Source of the DNA: Psilocybe azurescens
Taxonomy: Eukaryota > Basidiomycota > Agaricomycetes > Agaricales > Agrocybaceae
Assembly: GCA_023853785.1 (NCBI GenBank)
Contig: JAJIRX010000837.1
Location: 1 to 58,241 of the forward strand
DNA length: 58,241 bases
Direction of reading: 5' to 3'
The translations under genes and the position numbers were made by a program. Under the pieces are notes generated by a model. It saw nothing but the letters and a program-made list of their open reading frames with translations. It ran no database searches and had not been told where the DNA came from. How positions within the stretch are numbered: position 1 is the stretch's first letter; every line of letters starts with the position of its first letter. Shown piece after piece: positions 35,252-46,001 of this stretch.

Positions 35252-35600
35252 TACAATTGTAAGATTTGTTGTATACAATCCCGTAATCTTGAGGTTTAAT
35301 AGAAAGAATTAGTTGAAACGTAGAGAGGTGTATAGTCAAGGGGCGTTTCCAGGACTACTTTGAGAAATTTATGACATATAAGTGACAGAAAGCAGATCAT
35401 TGCCACCCACCTCAAGTCGCTGTGCAGTTCTATAAGACGACAATAGAGGCCTCATTGCCTCATTATCGATACTGACGTATTGCCGCCGAAACGGAGCAAT
35501 TAAAACACAGCTTTCTCACAGCCCCTGACTAATTCCCTCTTGCTCATTACCACTCCTAAGTCGACGCGATATATTAGGGTGCATTGGTACAGATCCCACT

Positions 35601-36498
35601 ATGGATGCAGACGTTCAAGAGCTGTCGTGGTACTTGGCCCACAAATTAGAATGGTATGCAATCTACACCACTTCTCTCCAACGCAGACCCGGAATGAAGC
35701 ATAGAATTCCACAAGCACTCCGTCACCACAGCGTCTCCTTGTGGGAATAGCAGGAATCCCAGCATCCGGAAAGTCTACGTTCTCCCATCTTCTGGTAGAG
35801 CGCGGTCAACGCACTTCTAAGAGAGCGCTTGGTTGCGGATTCTAAGACGTGCGGAGAATTGTCAGGGGACATCATCCAGAATTCCAGTGACAATGGTGGG
35901 CGGGAATACGACCAAGCTATCCTTGTTGGACTGGATGGATGGCATCTTTCCCGGGGTCAACTGGACGTTCTACCGGACCCTCAGACAGCACACGATCGAA
36001 GAGGAATTCACTGGACCTTCGATGGTGCTGGTTACATCACATTCCTACAGAAAGTTCGTGATACTAGCTTCACTGGTGTCATCACTGCGCCTTCTTTCGA
36101 TCATGCATTGAAAGACCCTACGCCAGATGCAGTGTCTATACACCCTCATCATCGCATTGTGATCATCGAAGGGCTATATGTCTTCCTGTCCATTCCACCT
36201 TGGAGTGAAGGTGGACTCCTATTGGATGAACGTTGGTTCATCGAGGTCGACCCGGCCGAAGCCAGGAGGAGGCTAGCAGTCCGACATGTGCTCACAGGGA
36301 TCACAGAAAACGTGGTTGAAGCCGAGAGGAGGGCTGATCTCAACGACTTGCCCAGTAGGTTTTCAGCTGCTCAACATCAATCAGATCTTCTGCTTATAGC
36401 ATTTTGTATCAATAGACGGCGAGTTCATCATCGCCAATTCGTTGGAACCCACCAGAATCATCCATAGCAAATCCATTTCTTCTCTCGTTCAGGAATAA
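35601..36498 (+). CDS. P-loop kinase, uridine kinase/YFH7-like
   Basis: The ATG at 35601 gives MDADVQELSWYLAHKLE. After an intron (about 35653-35703) coding reads RLLVGIAGIPASGKSTFSHL with a Walker A motif G-x4-GKS/T, then VNALLRERL, AILVGLDGWHLSRGQLD (the DGxHLxRxxLD substrate motif of phosphoribulokinase/uridine-kinase P-loop proteins), GITAPSFDHALKDP-like sequence, HRIVIIEGLYVFL (Walker-B-like strand) and EARRRLAVRHVLTGI. The last intron is 36355-36415; the final exon reads GEFIIANSLEPTRIIHS and stops at 36498. Yeast YFH7 and bacterial uridine/pantothenate-type kinases share this order. Frame problems: one extra G near 35806 (VER to VNALL) and a mismatch at the first junction. It is divergent from the GH-like gene, with about 350 bp of shared upstream DNA. 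Confidence 0.75.
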
Positions 36499-36832
36499 TC
36501 TGGTTTCAATCTTAATGAATATGACGTTCAGGGAAACTATGTATGAACTATAGAACAATTTCACTCGCTTTCAAGACTCGACATCATTGATACAAAGAGG
36601 TCCTGGAAACCACAAATGTGGCGTTCTGGGTGGCCTTATTCCGACACACCGTGCTAGATGGTTTACACTGCGCTTGCAGGTTGCCTCGATGTAACATTGA
36701 TGCAACCGGAGTCCCAAAAAACTACAGGGCCTCCATGGCTTCATTTGAGTAATGCCGGCACCCACCCACGATGAAGAAACATGGTCTTCTACTATAAAAC
36801 GAGCATCTTTAAATCTAAGTATAAAGCACGAA
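36499..36832. other. Intergenic between convergent kinase and BTB genes
   Basis: 3' ends of both neighbours; no gene recognised. Confidence 0.4.
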
Positions 36833-37883
36833 TTATCCAGTCGTCTCTTTCAAAAATTCTGTGAATGGTCGTATGCTGGTTATACCATCCTTGCATAATT
36901 TAATGACCCTCTCCATGCATTTTGTAGCGGTCTTGGCCTGCGGACAGCCCCTCCTGCAATTTCCGATAACTTTAGCGCTTTCGGCTGGAAGCCCGGCGTC
37001 CAGACGAGCGCTCAATGTAGAAAAGGCTGGATATCCGTTCCAGTTTAACGATGTATGTCACTATCAAAGTCTGACACCGATCGCATGGAATGTCCGTTGC
37101 CGACGATTCTTCGTTATGGTGCACTCCTGTTAATTGCAAAGCCTTCTCAAATATCGATCCCCAGGCCTCTGAGTAGCGAATCTATGAGTTACTTCTGTTA
37201 GCTTTGTAATAAAGACGAGTAAGCTGTAGTATAGTGCAGACCCAAGGGAACATAGCATTATTTGGTAACTTAATGAGGAAGTGGTCTAGTGGTCTATGGT
37301 TTCGGGATAGGTGCAGAGCCGCCTCATTGATTAGTTCAGAATAGTCATGCTTGATACCATGTACAAGAGGATCTCAAGGGCATATTCAGGGATAAACGGC
37401 CTGTGACGTTCATAAATATATGTCATTTCGCACTCCATGTCGTAGTAGCATCATTGCGACTCACTTTAATCGGATTTGACAGATAGTCATCGCGGAATAC
37501 ACCTCATACTTCTCTACAGCCTCTGCCAAGGGCGCCAAATCTTTGAATGCAAGGCCCTCAAGACTAGGATGTCTCCTGGGATACACGAATTGGAATAGGA
37601 TCTCCAGAATCTCGGCTGATTCTGTGAGATGAGTGACGTCCGTAGGTCTGTCGGATCTGAGTTCCGGGGCGCTGTCTCCGGGGAAGGCGCCTGTATAAGC
37701 CTCGAGATACTTACGATGAAGCTTGAATTGAATGCCATCTGAGGACTGAAACGTTACGTCTGCATCATCTGTATCGACTGGTACAACAACAAATGTCAGT
37801 TGTGCACCGTACGTTAAATGATAAAAACACCGGCATTTTTGATGGATGGATGTCTTGGTTTCCTCAGCGTCGCTATTAGACAT
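36833..37883 (-). CDS. BTB/POZ domain protein (most complete family copy)
   Basis: The ATG at 37883 (MSNSDAEETK) leads into the BTB fold: DDADVTFQSSDGIQFKLHRK, LEAYTGAFPGDS, VTHLTESAEILEILFQFVYP, PSLEGLAFKDLAPLAEA and VEKYEVYSAMTICQIRLK, then a GTGAGT donor. The next exon gives PFIPEYALEILLYM, IKHDYSELINEAALHLSRN and LIKLPNNAMFPW. After a GTCTGC intron comes IRYSEAWGSIFEKALQL with IPCDRCQTL, and finally LDAGLPAESAKVIGNC, CPQAKTATKCMERV and ITSIRPFTEFL before a TAG/TGA region at 36833. About 300 aa. Two one-base problems: a missing base near 37366 and an extra T in the T-run near 37030. Such proteins can be Cullin-3 adaptors or uncharacterised nuclear factors. The gene converges with the kinase gene. 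Confidence 0.7.
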
Positions 37884-38920
37884 AATCAAAGTAAGAGCAA
37901 GAACAAAAATGGAATGTCTGCAGAGGAGTGAGCAAAACTCATATCTGGCTCTTCCGATTATATACAACGTGATATGAGTTTTGTGGGATAACCAATGATT
38001 GTCTTGATTGCTTGTCTATGACTCAGAGATTAAGGCGTTGTATCACGATAATGGCCCGCTCCGAGCATAATTTGGCTTCCGGGCTTTGGAGTATTTTAAA
38101 AAAATATACTACTAAGGAGGCGAGCCTTTCCAAAATCTGGACACATCCAGAGTTAATTTTGCGTGGCTTGACGCAATATCGGTGTATAGAGTACACACAA
38201 CTTGAAGTGGCATATCCTATCACTGTTTGTCGAGAACGAACTTGATATCAAATTATGGAAATAATAGAAGTTCCCATTGGCCTGTTTGGACGATTTGGAC
38301 TGACCTGTGTACTCAATTTGGTGAGTGCTATTCCCAAAGTAGTAACTCAGATACCAAATATACCGGATCTTTCACGCGGGTTTGCTTTAGCTGTCCTAGC
38401 ACTAGCAACCATCTGGCCTTATGGATGGAATGAAATGGAGCGCAGCTAGCACCACACTCTCCTGATTCTCTTGTTTGTCTCCCTCCTTGACCAGTCCTTG
38501 ATGCTAAGGAGAGAGGACAAAAACCTGATTATCTACCATTGTCAGCCGGAGCAGTAGTATGCGTGAGCTATGGGGTGAGTAAAGTATTGCATAAATGCTA
38601 CGCATGACTAGGGACTGACTAATGACCATGAAGTATTTGCAACGCAATGGGACAATAGACTGAATGAAAGGACAAGAATATGTGTAAGATGGTGATTACC
38701 CTAGCAAGAGTTCATGAGCCGATCATAATATCAAAAACGGATGCATAATAGTTCAAATCCGCGTCCCAATCTTCGCAACGCCATCACTAATACCCGGATG
38801 ATATTGAAGCTTCATACATAGAGGAACCCTTGAAAATTTATTCCTGTTGGGCCTAATTACTATTAGAATAATACTGCACATGTAGGTACTAGGGTAAAAC
38901 CAAGGTAAAACAAAAAGATA
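37884..38920. other. Intergenic, no gene recognised
   Basis: Upstream of the BTB gene; only short frames. It ends at the downstream side of the minus-strand tRNA, where AAAAA at 38912-38917 supplies its Pol III terminator. Confidence 0.4.
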
Positions 38921-39041
38921 TTCCCACTAGCCGATTTGAACGACTGGCCTCGTCATGTACTGGTTTGGGAAGTTCCCAAAGTAGTAGGTTGATGATTCAC
39001 GTGACTACTAGTGACGCGCTCTACCGCTGAGCTAAGCGGGA
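38921..39041 (-). tRNA. tRNA-Thr (AGU anticodon) with 49-bp intron
   Basis: Minus-strand gene with acceptor TCCCGCT (39041-39035) pairing with AGTGGGA (38928-38922, one G-T pair), D arm GCTC-AGCGGTA-GAGC and anticodon stem CGTCA/TGACG. Anticodon AGT lies at 39009-39007. The intron 39005-38957 is placed one base after the anticodon. T arm AGTCG-TTCAAAT-CGGCT. The mature sequence matches the 26.4-kb gene except for one acceptor base, while the introns differ at several positions. CTTTTTG follows on the minus strand (38918-38911). Confidence 0.93.
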
Positions 39042-39353
39042 CATATGTGGGCGTTCGATAACGTGGAATCAGTGAAAGTCGACGGTAAAGAAATAAAAAG
39101 GATCACCAGCCAAATTAATGACATTGGGTCAAGGTTATTTGTATACGACGCGTTGACAGTTAAAACGTTAACACCTTGTGTGCCACACACCGCATACCAT
39201 GTAACCCCGCATTTGATCCAGGATCACTGCACCATTCCAATCTTACAAAAAGCATTTAGTTCCCAAAGTTACTGGCCGCAGTATGCGTCCGAGAATGGAA
39301 GCGACATAGAGTGTTAAATCTATTTGAGGTCAAACTTCGAAGGAATATAGGGG
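39042..39353. other. Short intergenic stretch
   Basis: A 90-codon frame from 39045 begins inside the tRNA 5' flank and has no recognisable similarity; treated as chance. Confidence 0.4.
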
Positions 39354-40850
39354 AAGGATACGAGATGAAGCTTCCACAGTCTTGTCAGATAAATGAATTC
39401 ATATTTAGGTATATAATTAGCCAGCGCCCCAATGTGCCAATAATGAGCCCATCTTGAAAGTTGGTGCGCGTTCAATGCCATTACGTTGCAGCGTAAAATA
39501 TTCAGTACTTGGATATTTGGTAGAAGTGAAAGATTATCGATATTGTCGTATTGAGCTCACTGACCATGTAGTCGACTGCATTTGAAGATGGCCAATGAGT
39601 AGTATAATGGACGTTTTGAAGAGAACCTTGAGAGAGACCCTGAAAGGGCCCAGCTTAGAGTTGCTCTAGCATATCAAATTCACTTCACATGATGGAAGTT
39701 CGGCGTATCAAAAATGATAGTGCTCGCATCTTGCTTTCCCAAAATGAGCCGAATAATGGCAGAAGAGGTCTGGTTCGTCTATATGGAATATCTGCTAATC
39801 CATTGTGTGGCTTTGCCCCTCAGTAAAGTGTGCAAGTAATACTCTACGCTATCAACGTGTAACAGAACCTTCCAACTCTCACTTGGAGACGTCCCATGCC
39901 CTCTGACGCAGTATGAGTGGTATCTGTACAGCCATGTTCACTGCACGCTTCTGATTCTGTGGTACATCTTATCCAGGCTTTGTGCAAGCGTCATGACACA
40001 TCAATCATAGAACCGACCCCAGAACATGCTGCGCAGATCGTCGAGCTGCCTTTTTCAGGAGCTTTACATATCAATCAGCACACACTAGATATTAGCGAGT
40101 ATGCCCAGGCTTCCGTGAGATCATGCTGGAAGCAAAATACAAAGGGTTTGCGATATGCTTTATTTATAGATTGCAAAAAAACGTGTTGTGTGTAAAATGA
40201 GGCTGTCTGTGGGTGCCCCCGTGAGAGCACGAAGTGTTTTTCGTCTTTCCAATTACTGTAGATCATGCACAAGTCTCGCTAATCTTACAATAGTGCTTAG
40301 AACCGTCAGCAGAGATGAGGCGGCCATCTTGCTATGTCTTGATTCTTCGTGGGCGCCTAACTTATTGGGCCGTTATCAACCCAGTACCACTCCCTCGAAC
40401 AATGCGCAGAGAATATAGCATGGCCTTACATAATTAACTTTGCGAGGGACTTCCTGGACAACGGCAAGAATGGACGGAAGATTCTCATTGGGTCTCTAAC
40501 AATGTTAGTGGACAAGCAACAGATGGCTTTTTGTAGAAATTGCGACCAGCGTGCTGAGGAAGCATGTAAAGCGTTGTTAGGTTTGCGCATCTTGGACCTG
40601 GGGTCGAAAAATCGGAAGATTTATGAATCTGATGCAACAGTGAGTTTCATACATACTATTGGATGGAATATCGTGTTAACCGAATCTGTTCCTATTAGCG
40701 TGATATGTGGAACTAGGTGGTATCACAATGTTACGGATATACGAAATAGTCTATACCACATCACTAGTTATTTAAAATCATATACTTGAAGTCAATGATG
40801 TACTATGCTTACATTGCTTATCCTTCATTCGTTGCCTGAACTTGAAGGTG
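39354..40850 (+). repeat. Segmental duplicate of 55217-58070, internally deleted
   Basis: 39354-40385 matches 55217-56225 base for base with scattered changes (for example GTGCAAGTAATACTCTACGC in both). At 40386 the match jumps to 57574 in the other copy (ACCACTCC, then GAACATTGCGCAGA-like sequence) and continues past the end of that gene to about 40850/58070 (shared AGTCAATGATGTACTATG). So the two loci are direct duplicates and this one lost about 1.35 kb (56226-57573 in the other). Confidence 0.85.
40386..40720 (+). pseudogene. 3' fragment of the CAE/FCxxC deaminase-like gene
   Basis: One open frame reads SLEQCAENIAWPYIINFARD, NGKNGRKILIGSLTM, AFCRNCDQRAEEACKALLGL and RILDLGSKNRK, then a GTGAGT donor at 40640 and an acceptor TTAG at about 40698, as in the intact locus at 56.6-57.9 kb. 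All 5' coding is missing because of the internal deletion that starts exactly at 40386, and the short last exon has lost its stop (TGTGGA for TGTTGA). The motif region is in better condition here than at the intact locus: CAE and FCRNC lie in one frame 38 residues apart. Without the 5' exons it cannot make the full protein. Confidence 0.75.
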
Positions 40851-40968
40851 GCTATTCCTTTGCTTAAGCCGCACTTTATACTTAAAAAGAACTTGAAGAC
40901 ACCCTTAAGCTATAGATTGTGTACGCATGTATGGAAATTTCTGATCAGAAAGGTATAGAAGTTACGTT

Positions 40969-41999
40969 TCAGCTAAACAGAGCAAGATGTGAGACGGTAT
41001 CACGAAAATTCCAGGGATAGGCAGGAAGTGTGTCTGGCTGCGCTTCATCAAAGTCGATTGGTACTGGTTGCAGAATGGGCCAGTCGGGAAAAGGAAATTC
41101 GTTGAGCTGCATCTCAGAAACAAGAAGAATACGGGCAGTATTTTCCCAGTGATATTCCAGATAAGTGACCCAATCCGCATAAGGGACGTTATGATAGCAA
41201 CCAGAATCGTCGTCCGAGTTGTCCGAATCGTCACTATAGTTGAGGCTTTGTTGCGCATGGGGAATGACAGCCGACGTCTCGCTCTCCATGAAATCAGTGG
41301 TATACACACGACCGAAGAGGTCTGGCTCGTCTTCGGCAAATATGAGCCAATCCGTGGTGCAACTTTGTCTCCAAATCAAGAGTGCAGGGATGAATTTGAC
41401 ATGCGGGGTCTTGTTTTTGTACAACACTGCAGATAGTTGTGGGGAGTTGTTCTTATATCCCAACCAGTTGACCCCATATCTTCGCTGGGAATCACTTCCT
41501 CTACTATTTAAGAACTTAATCCTAGGCCATATTCACGCTATGACAAGTCGGGCGGGCCACTCGATGATCCACATGCGAAATTCCTCGGGAATCACGGGAT
41601 ATTGGGCAAGTAGCGAGTCGATGTACGCCTGCCTGTCGAATGGATGAAGGTTGTCCAACGACCAAGTGAGGGAGTTTTGAAAATTGGGAGTATTTATTAT
41701 CCTGTAGTATAGAGCAAGCAGACGGCGTCGAGTAGGATGCAGCTCAGCCAGTGGTAGAAGACGCTGCCATTCTTTGCAGACGCCATTGGAGATAATGTAG
41801 GGCTTGAGTTCCAAAAATGAGAACATATAAAGAAGTATTTCGACCGGCAGAGATTGGAGAGTGGTAGGAGTTTTTGTGGTGTCATGGCTCTGGGGTTGTT
41901 CGAGGAGTTTCTGTTCACCAAAATCAAACGTTGTGTGAACAGCAGGGGCCCCAGAGAAGAAATTAAATCCATTGTAGATGGAGTAGAGTTGGCCATGTA
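40969..41999 (-). pseudogene. F-box family copy 4, nearly complete with one in-frame TGA
   Basis: The best-preserved member. Minus-strand coding reads GQLYSIYNGFNFF, then the F-box TTLQSLPVEILLYMFSFLEL and NGVCKEWQRLLPLAELHP, SLDNLHPFDRQAYIDSLLAQ, EEFRMWIIEWPARLVIA, a TGA at about 41545-41543, and on in the same frame RRYGVNWLGYKNNSPQ, HVKFIPALLIWR, DWLIFAEDEPDLFGRVYTTD, an acidic NYSDDSDNSDDDSG stretch, YADWVTYLEYHWEN and a natural stop at 40969. The other copies have TGC ACA TGG at the stop, so it is a substitution or indel and not an intron. The start codon is also shifted by one base (ACATGGCC where copies 2 and 3 have ATGGGAC/ATGGGAT). The C-terminal half recalls SMI1/KNR4-like domains, but only weakly. 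Confidence 0.7.
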
Positions 42000-44666
42000 G
42001 TTTTGTTAGCACTGAGTGTCTGAAAAATATCTAGAGCCGTTAGATATTGGTTAGGTATCGTTCAGACGTCCTTGGTCATGAATTGGTCGTAAAACATGGT
42101 GGACGTGAGGCAAAACCTACATTTGAATTTCCCCGGGCCATCAGCTTTCAATTTCAACGTTTCAACACTCATGTGATGACTTTGTTTCATCACCTGACTC
42201 AAACATCTCGACGCGACTGAATAATTTGGCAGTGAATAGGACTCTAACCCGTCGTTGATAAGGTTCGAACGTTCAACTCATATTAGTACGATATTTGTCT
42301 CGACATATATCCTGACTTAATGATGAAGCTTAATAAATGGTGCACAACGCCGCCATTCTTCTAATGCACCATCATAAATACTGTACAACTTGAATTGCAA
42401 TTTCGCCGGCCTATTTTCCGTAACATTACTGTGAGAAGCCTTAATTTTACAATAAGGCCATACCATTATCTGAACTGCCGATGAAGTTGTCGGACAAATC
42501 CAAATTAGCATATTAATGCCTTACGTTGAAGCTGATGAACTTATCAGGACTGATCAAGCTTTGCAGGAAGCCATATCAGCACGTTGATCAGGTCATATAA
42601 TTTGTTTGTACAGACAATCAGGGCTTGATCATTACACAAAAGCCGCCTGCTTGTGAGCTTATGAGAAACATATCACACTTCGTCATTCAGGCCTACAGCT
42701 ATATGTATGTCTGAATCAAATTTCTTTAACTTGACTTATTCTACAGATTAACCTAAGCATCTAGAAGATAAAAGTGGCTAGACTGTGACCGTCAACCATT
42801 TGGAGAATGAAACAAAAAGCAAGTCTCCTTACTGACCTTGATTGGCCATGGTGCTCGACTTGCTTTACCTCAGACAACTTCAGCAACTGTTATGCAAATT
42901 TAGACCTTGGCTATGACTTGGCTACACCCTGACTACAACAAGAACATGGCATGTCACAACCGAATTCGAACATAATATAGCAAACACAGTCATATGACTT
43001 CTTAAGTATCCCAAGTGGAGCATGTTGTAGTCACACAAATGGGGCATCGGTGGAGTGCAGGGCATTGTGTGTTTAGGGTATGAACTTTGTGAAATTGTGT
43101 GTATGTAAGGCTGTCTTGAAATTAGATTCAGGCATCTTGTCCTGTTTTTACTCGCAGCTAACTGAAAATTAAAGGAGCTTGGGTTAACAGAGGTAAGTTG
43201 TCATGCCCTCCTCAAGCAATCCAGGTGCTTACTATTGTGAGGACAAATTTGCAGCCTTGCAAACTCACACACTCGGTGAGTCCCTTTCTACCTTCTTGCT
43301 GATATTGATGCTAACATGACAGCATTTCCAAATGTAAATCTTTGTGCGCTGCATCTTTCCGATGGTGAGTAAGTCCATTGATATTCCTTTTGAGTCTTTT
43401 CAGAGTGCTTGCTGATTTACACCTTAATCAGGCGCATCTTTCTTACTCAGAGTTTCGTATTGATCAATAATTCCTGTAAACTAGGTCGTAGCTACATATC
43501 TTGTACAGCTCTATATAAAAATATACTATCAGTACAGATCGTATATACAAGCCCAGTATCTGGTACGAACAGATGTGAGATGTCATTGCTGACAATGGGT
43601 GGTCAGTCTGACCATTACGACAATATTATATAGGAAGATTACTGAAGCATGTCAACCGGCCGAAAAGCTGATGGACTGATATGTGTAGATGTGTTCATTT
43701 CTATGCATATATTCTGATCTTGATTTTTCCGACAGTCGTTTCCGGTGATACGCCACAATGCCTGTGTTTGGCCATCCTGAGCATAAACCACAGGATATCA
43801 TTGAAGGTCAAGCGCTCGCGTTGTCTTGCCTACTTTTGACAAATACTAGATAGAATCTCTGTGTCAAAGTCTTGTATACAAGTCTCTTATCTATCAACGT
43901 ACTTTTCAATGTGCGACCTTGGACATCGACGATAACATATTCCGCACCAGATCGGTACCCCGTCTTCTACTGGAGTGGGTGCATGGTACATCGTCGTTTG
44001 GTATTTTACTATCACGGTTTCTTGATTTTCTACGTAAGCTTCATCCGTGAATCTTTCACACCCCAGCCAGTCCCGCACCCACCTTCGAGCATAACATTTA
44101 ATTCGTCATGCTTGGGCCGTACAAACACTTCGGAGAGCAAGTGCGTTAATTTGAAAAGAGTGAAGAATGGCTAGGAGATGCATATTTAAACATAATACTA
44201 GGGCTTTGCGAGCCAAGTCCAATCAAATTTTGCAAAAGGAGCTACTCTGTATCACTCTTACAGTGACCAATTCTCAACTTGTGGTGCTGTAAAGTACACC
44301 GTTTTGGAACCAACACCTAAACTAACAGTACATGTGGTATCTACAGTGATCTTGGTTGTAGACACTCAAGATGATTCTATACATGTATACCACTTGCATA
44401 TGCTGATGAGTAAAAATAGAATAGGCGCCCTTGCGGTCGAAGTCTCAGAGACTGGTCGGGCCGATAAGAGCTTACATGAGGATGATTCCCTTCCAGAAGT
44501 TCAAAGAAACTCTCGGTAAGAAGTGTAGTTGAACTGACGTTTATATGTTCCAAAGTTCATCATTATCTCGGTAATTACAAAAACGTTTCCAGATGCATTT
44601 ATTGGGAATACCATATACGCAGGTATATACACCCCCTGAGGTTCTCACATCAACAAGTCTGCGATT
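42000..44666. other. Long AT-rich intergenic region, no gene recognised
   Basis: About 2.7 kb with only short frames on both strands and no motif from the families in this window. There is no long inverted or direct repeat that I could see. Decayed transposon sequence is possible but not shown. Confidence 0.4.
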
Positions 44667-45564
44667 CTAATATTTGGGTTTCTTTCCAGAAATCCTGTAG
44701 AAAATGGAGCCCTGTGTGCATATAGACGCGATGTCATCGAGGATCCTTCCTGTCAAAATGTAGAAAAGGGCTTACGTTGTAGACAGCTTTCACATCCTCC
44801 TTCTTCATGCCTCGTGGATCAGTGGGCCAGAGCAGAATGTACGTGGCAAGCCATTCGAATATGGCAGCAAACCAGCCAAACTACAGAAACGTTAGCGTGT
44901 ATGTAAGATGCATATAGGGATGGATAACCCACAGGATCGTAAGGGTTCCTGTTTCCGTGTACCATATGGACACCCTCGGAGAATGTAAGGTGGGTGTGTG
45001 GCTCGGGCGAGTACATGTTGAAGATGTAGTCGAACCTGTTGTCGTCGAATTCACCTATAGTGGTGTAGGCACCCGAGTCAGATCCATGCTTTCCCTGAAG
45101 TCATGGCACTCAGCACTGCAACGCCTTATTACACACTCGAAAATTAGTACGTACCCTGTGCATGTTCTTGATCTTCAGGCGGAAAAGGAGGTCAGGAAGT
45201 ATACTGCCCCAGGTTATGTAACTATTCGAAATGACAAGGGCGCGGCGTGTTACGAGAGGGGTGATATATCCACGTCAACAGGACCACTTACGAAAACCCG
45301 CCATGGATGATAAGCATAGAAAGAATGGAGAGGAACACGCCAAATTTAATTTCTCGGAAACCTATATACCTGCCAAGCCATCAGTTTACACTTTTCTTAT
45401 TGGAAGAGACCCTGAAATGCGCTAACGTACGTATCGCTGGGCCAGATAATTCCATCGTCGTCTCGGTCGAAGAACGCGACGTGAGCTTGAAGCGCCGTGT
45501 TACGCTTGCCAGGTTCAAATCCTGTGCCTGGAGCTGAAGAGGGGCCATCTACTGGGGCCACCAT
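44667..45564 (-). CDS. Caleosin family protein (Ca-binding, haem peroxygenase-like)
   Basis: Six exons: 45564-45431, 45369-45292, 45221-45155, 45094-44933, 44880-44776 and 44710-44667. The ATG at 45564 gives MVAPVDGPSSAPGTGFEPG; residues 25-46 carry LQAHVAFFD and the EF-hand DRDDDGIIWPSDTY. GFREIKFGVFLSILSM is followed by IHGGFS. NMHRGKHGSDSG has the second conserved His; His28 (in AHVAFFD) and the His of NMHR/KHGSDSG correspond to the haem ligands of plant caleosins. FDYIFNMYSPEPHTHLTF, GWFAAIFEWLATYILLWPTD and MKKEDVKAVYNGS complete the family pattern. About 197 aa, typical for fungi. Expected on lipid droplets or ER. The last exon needs one more T (about 44703) to read GSIFYRISGKK and stop at 44667; as written it runs on to 44645. 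Confidence 0.9.
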
Positions 45565-46001
45565 TTTGAAATGGGACGAATGTTGTTGAGAGAGGTTGTG
45601 AGAGGTAACGCGCACGACCCACTACAAGTGGATTTCCTCGCGGCAACCTCTGTGCTCTTGGACCTCTATGATTGGAATATGATGTCATCGGCTGTGAAGT
45701 AGCGCGTGCCATTTGTCGCTCTTTTCAAATCCAGTTTTGAACTCAGCTCTCGTGCTACTTCGAAATGTCATCGCCATGACTTTCCGGCGCAACTTGATGA
45801 TAGAAATCTCGCAGCAGCAACAGGGATTTGTAGCATGGCCTTATGTATGCTCTCCTGTGTTCTCTTCTTGCTTTGACACAGTTTTCTACTCAGGCCTCAT
45901 AGCTCTCGGGCCGGTTCTTGAAGACACCGGTTACATTTCAGTTCCTTGAACCTTCAGTATACTATTTGATAGCGAGTGAAGCTACGCCTGGAAGCATTCC
46001 A

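Noticed and set aside
39354..40385. Dispersed transposon, because a 1-kb block recurs at 55217-56225
   Set aside because: Homology continues colinearly into and past the same gene at both loci, so it is one segmental duplication with a deletion; there are no terminal repeats or target duplication.
42000..44666. Hidden retrotransposon in the long gene-free stretch
   Set aside because: No reverse-transcriptase, integrase or gag-like motif was found in any frame and no terminal repeats were visible by eye; left unannotated.
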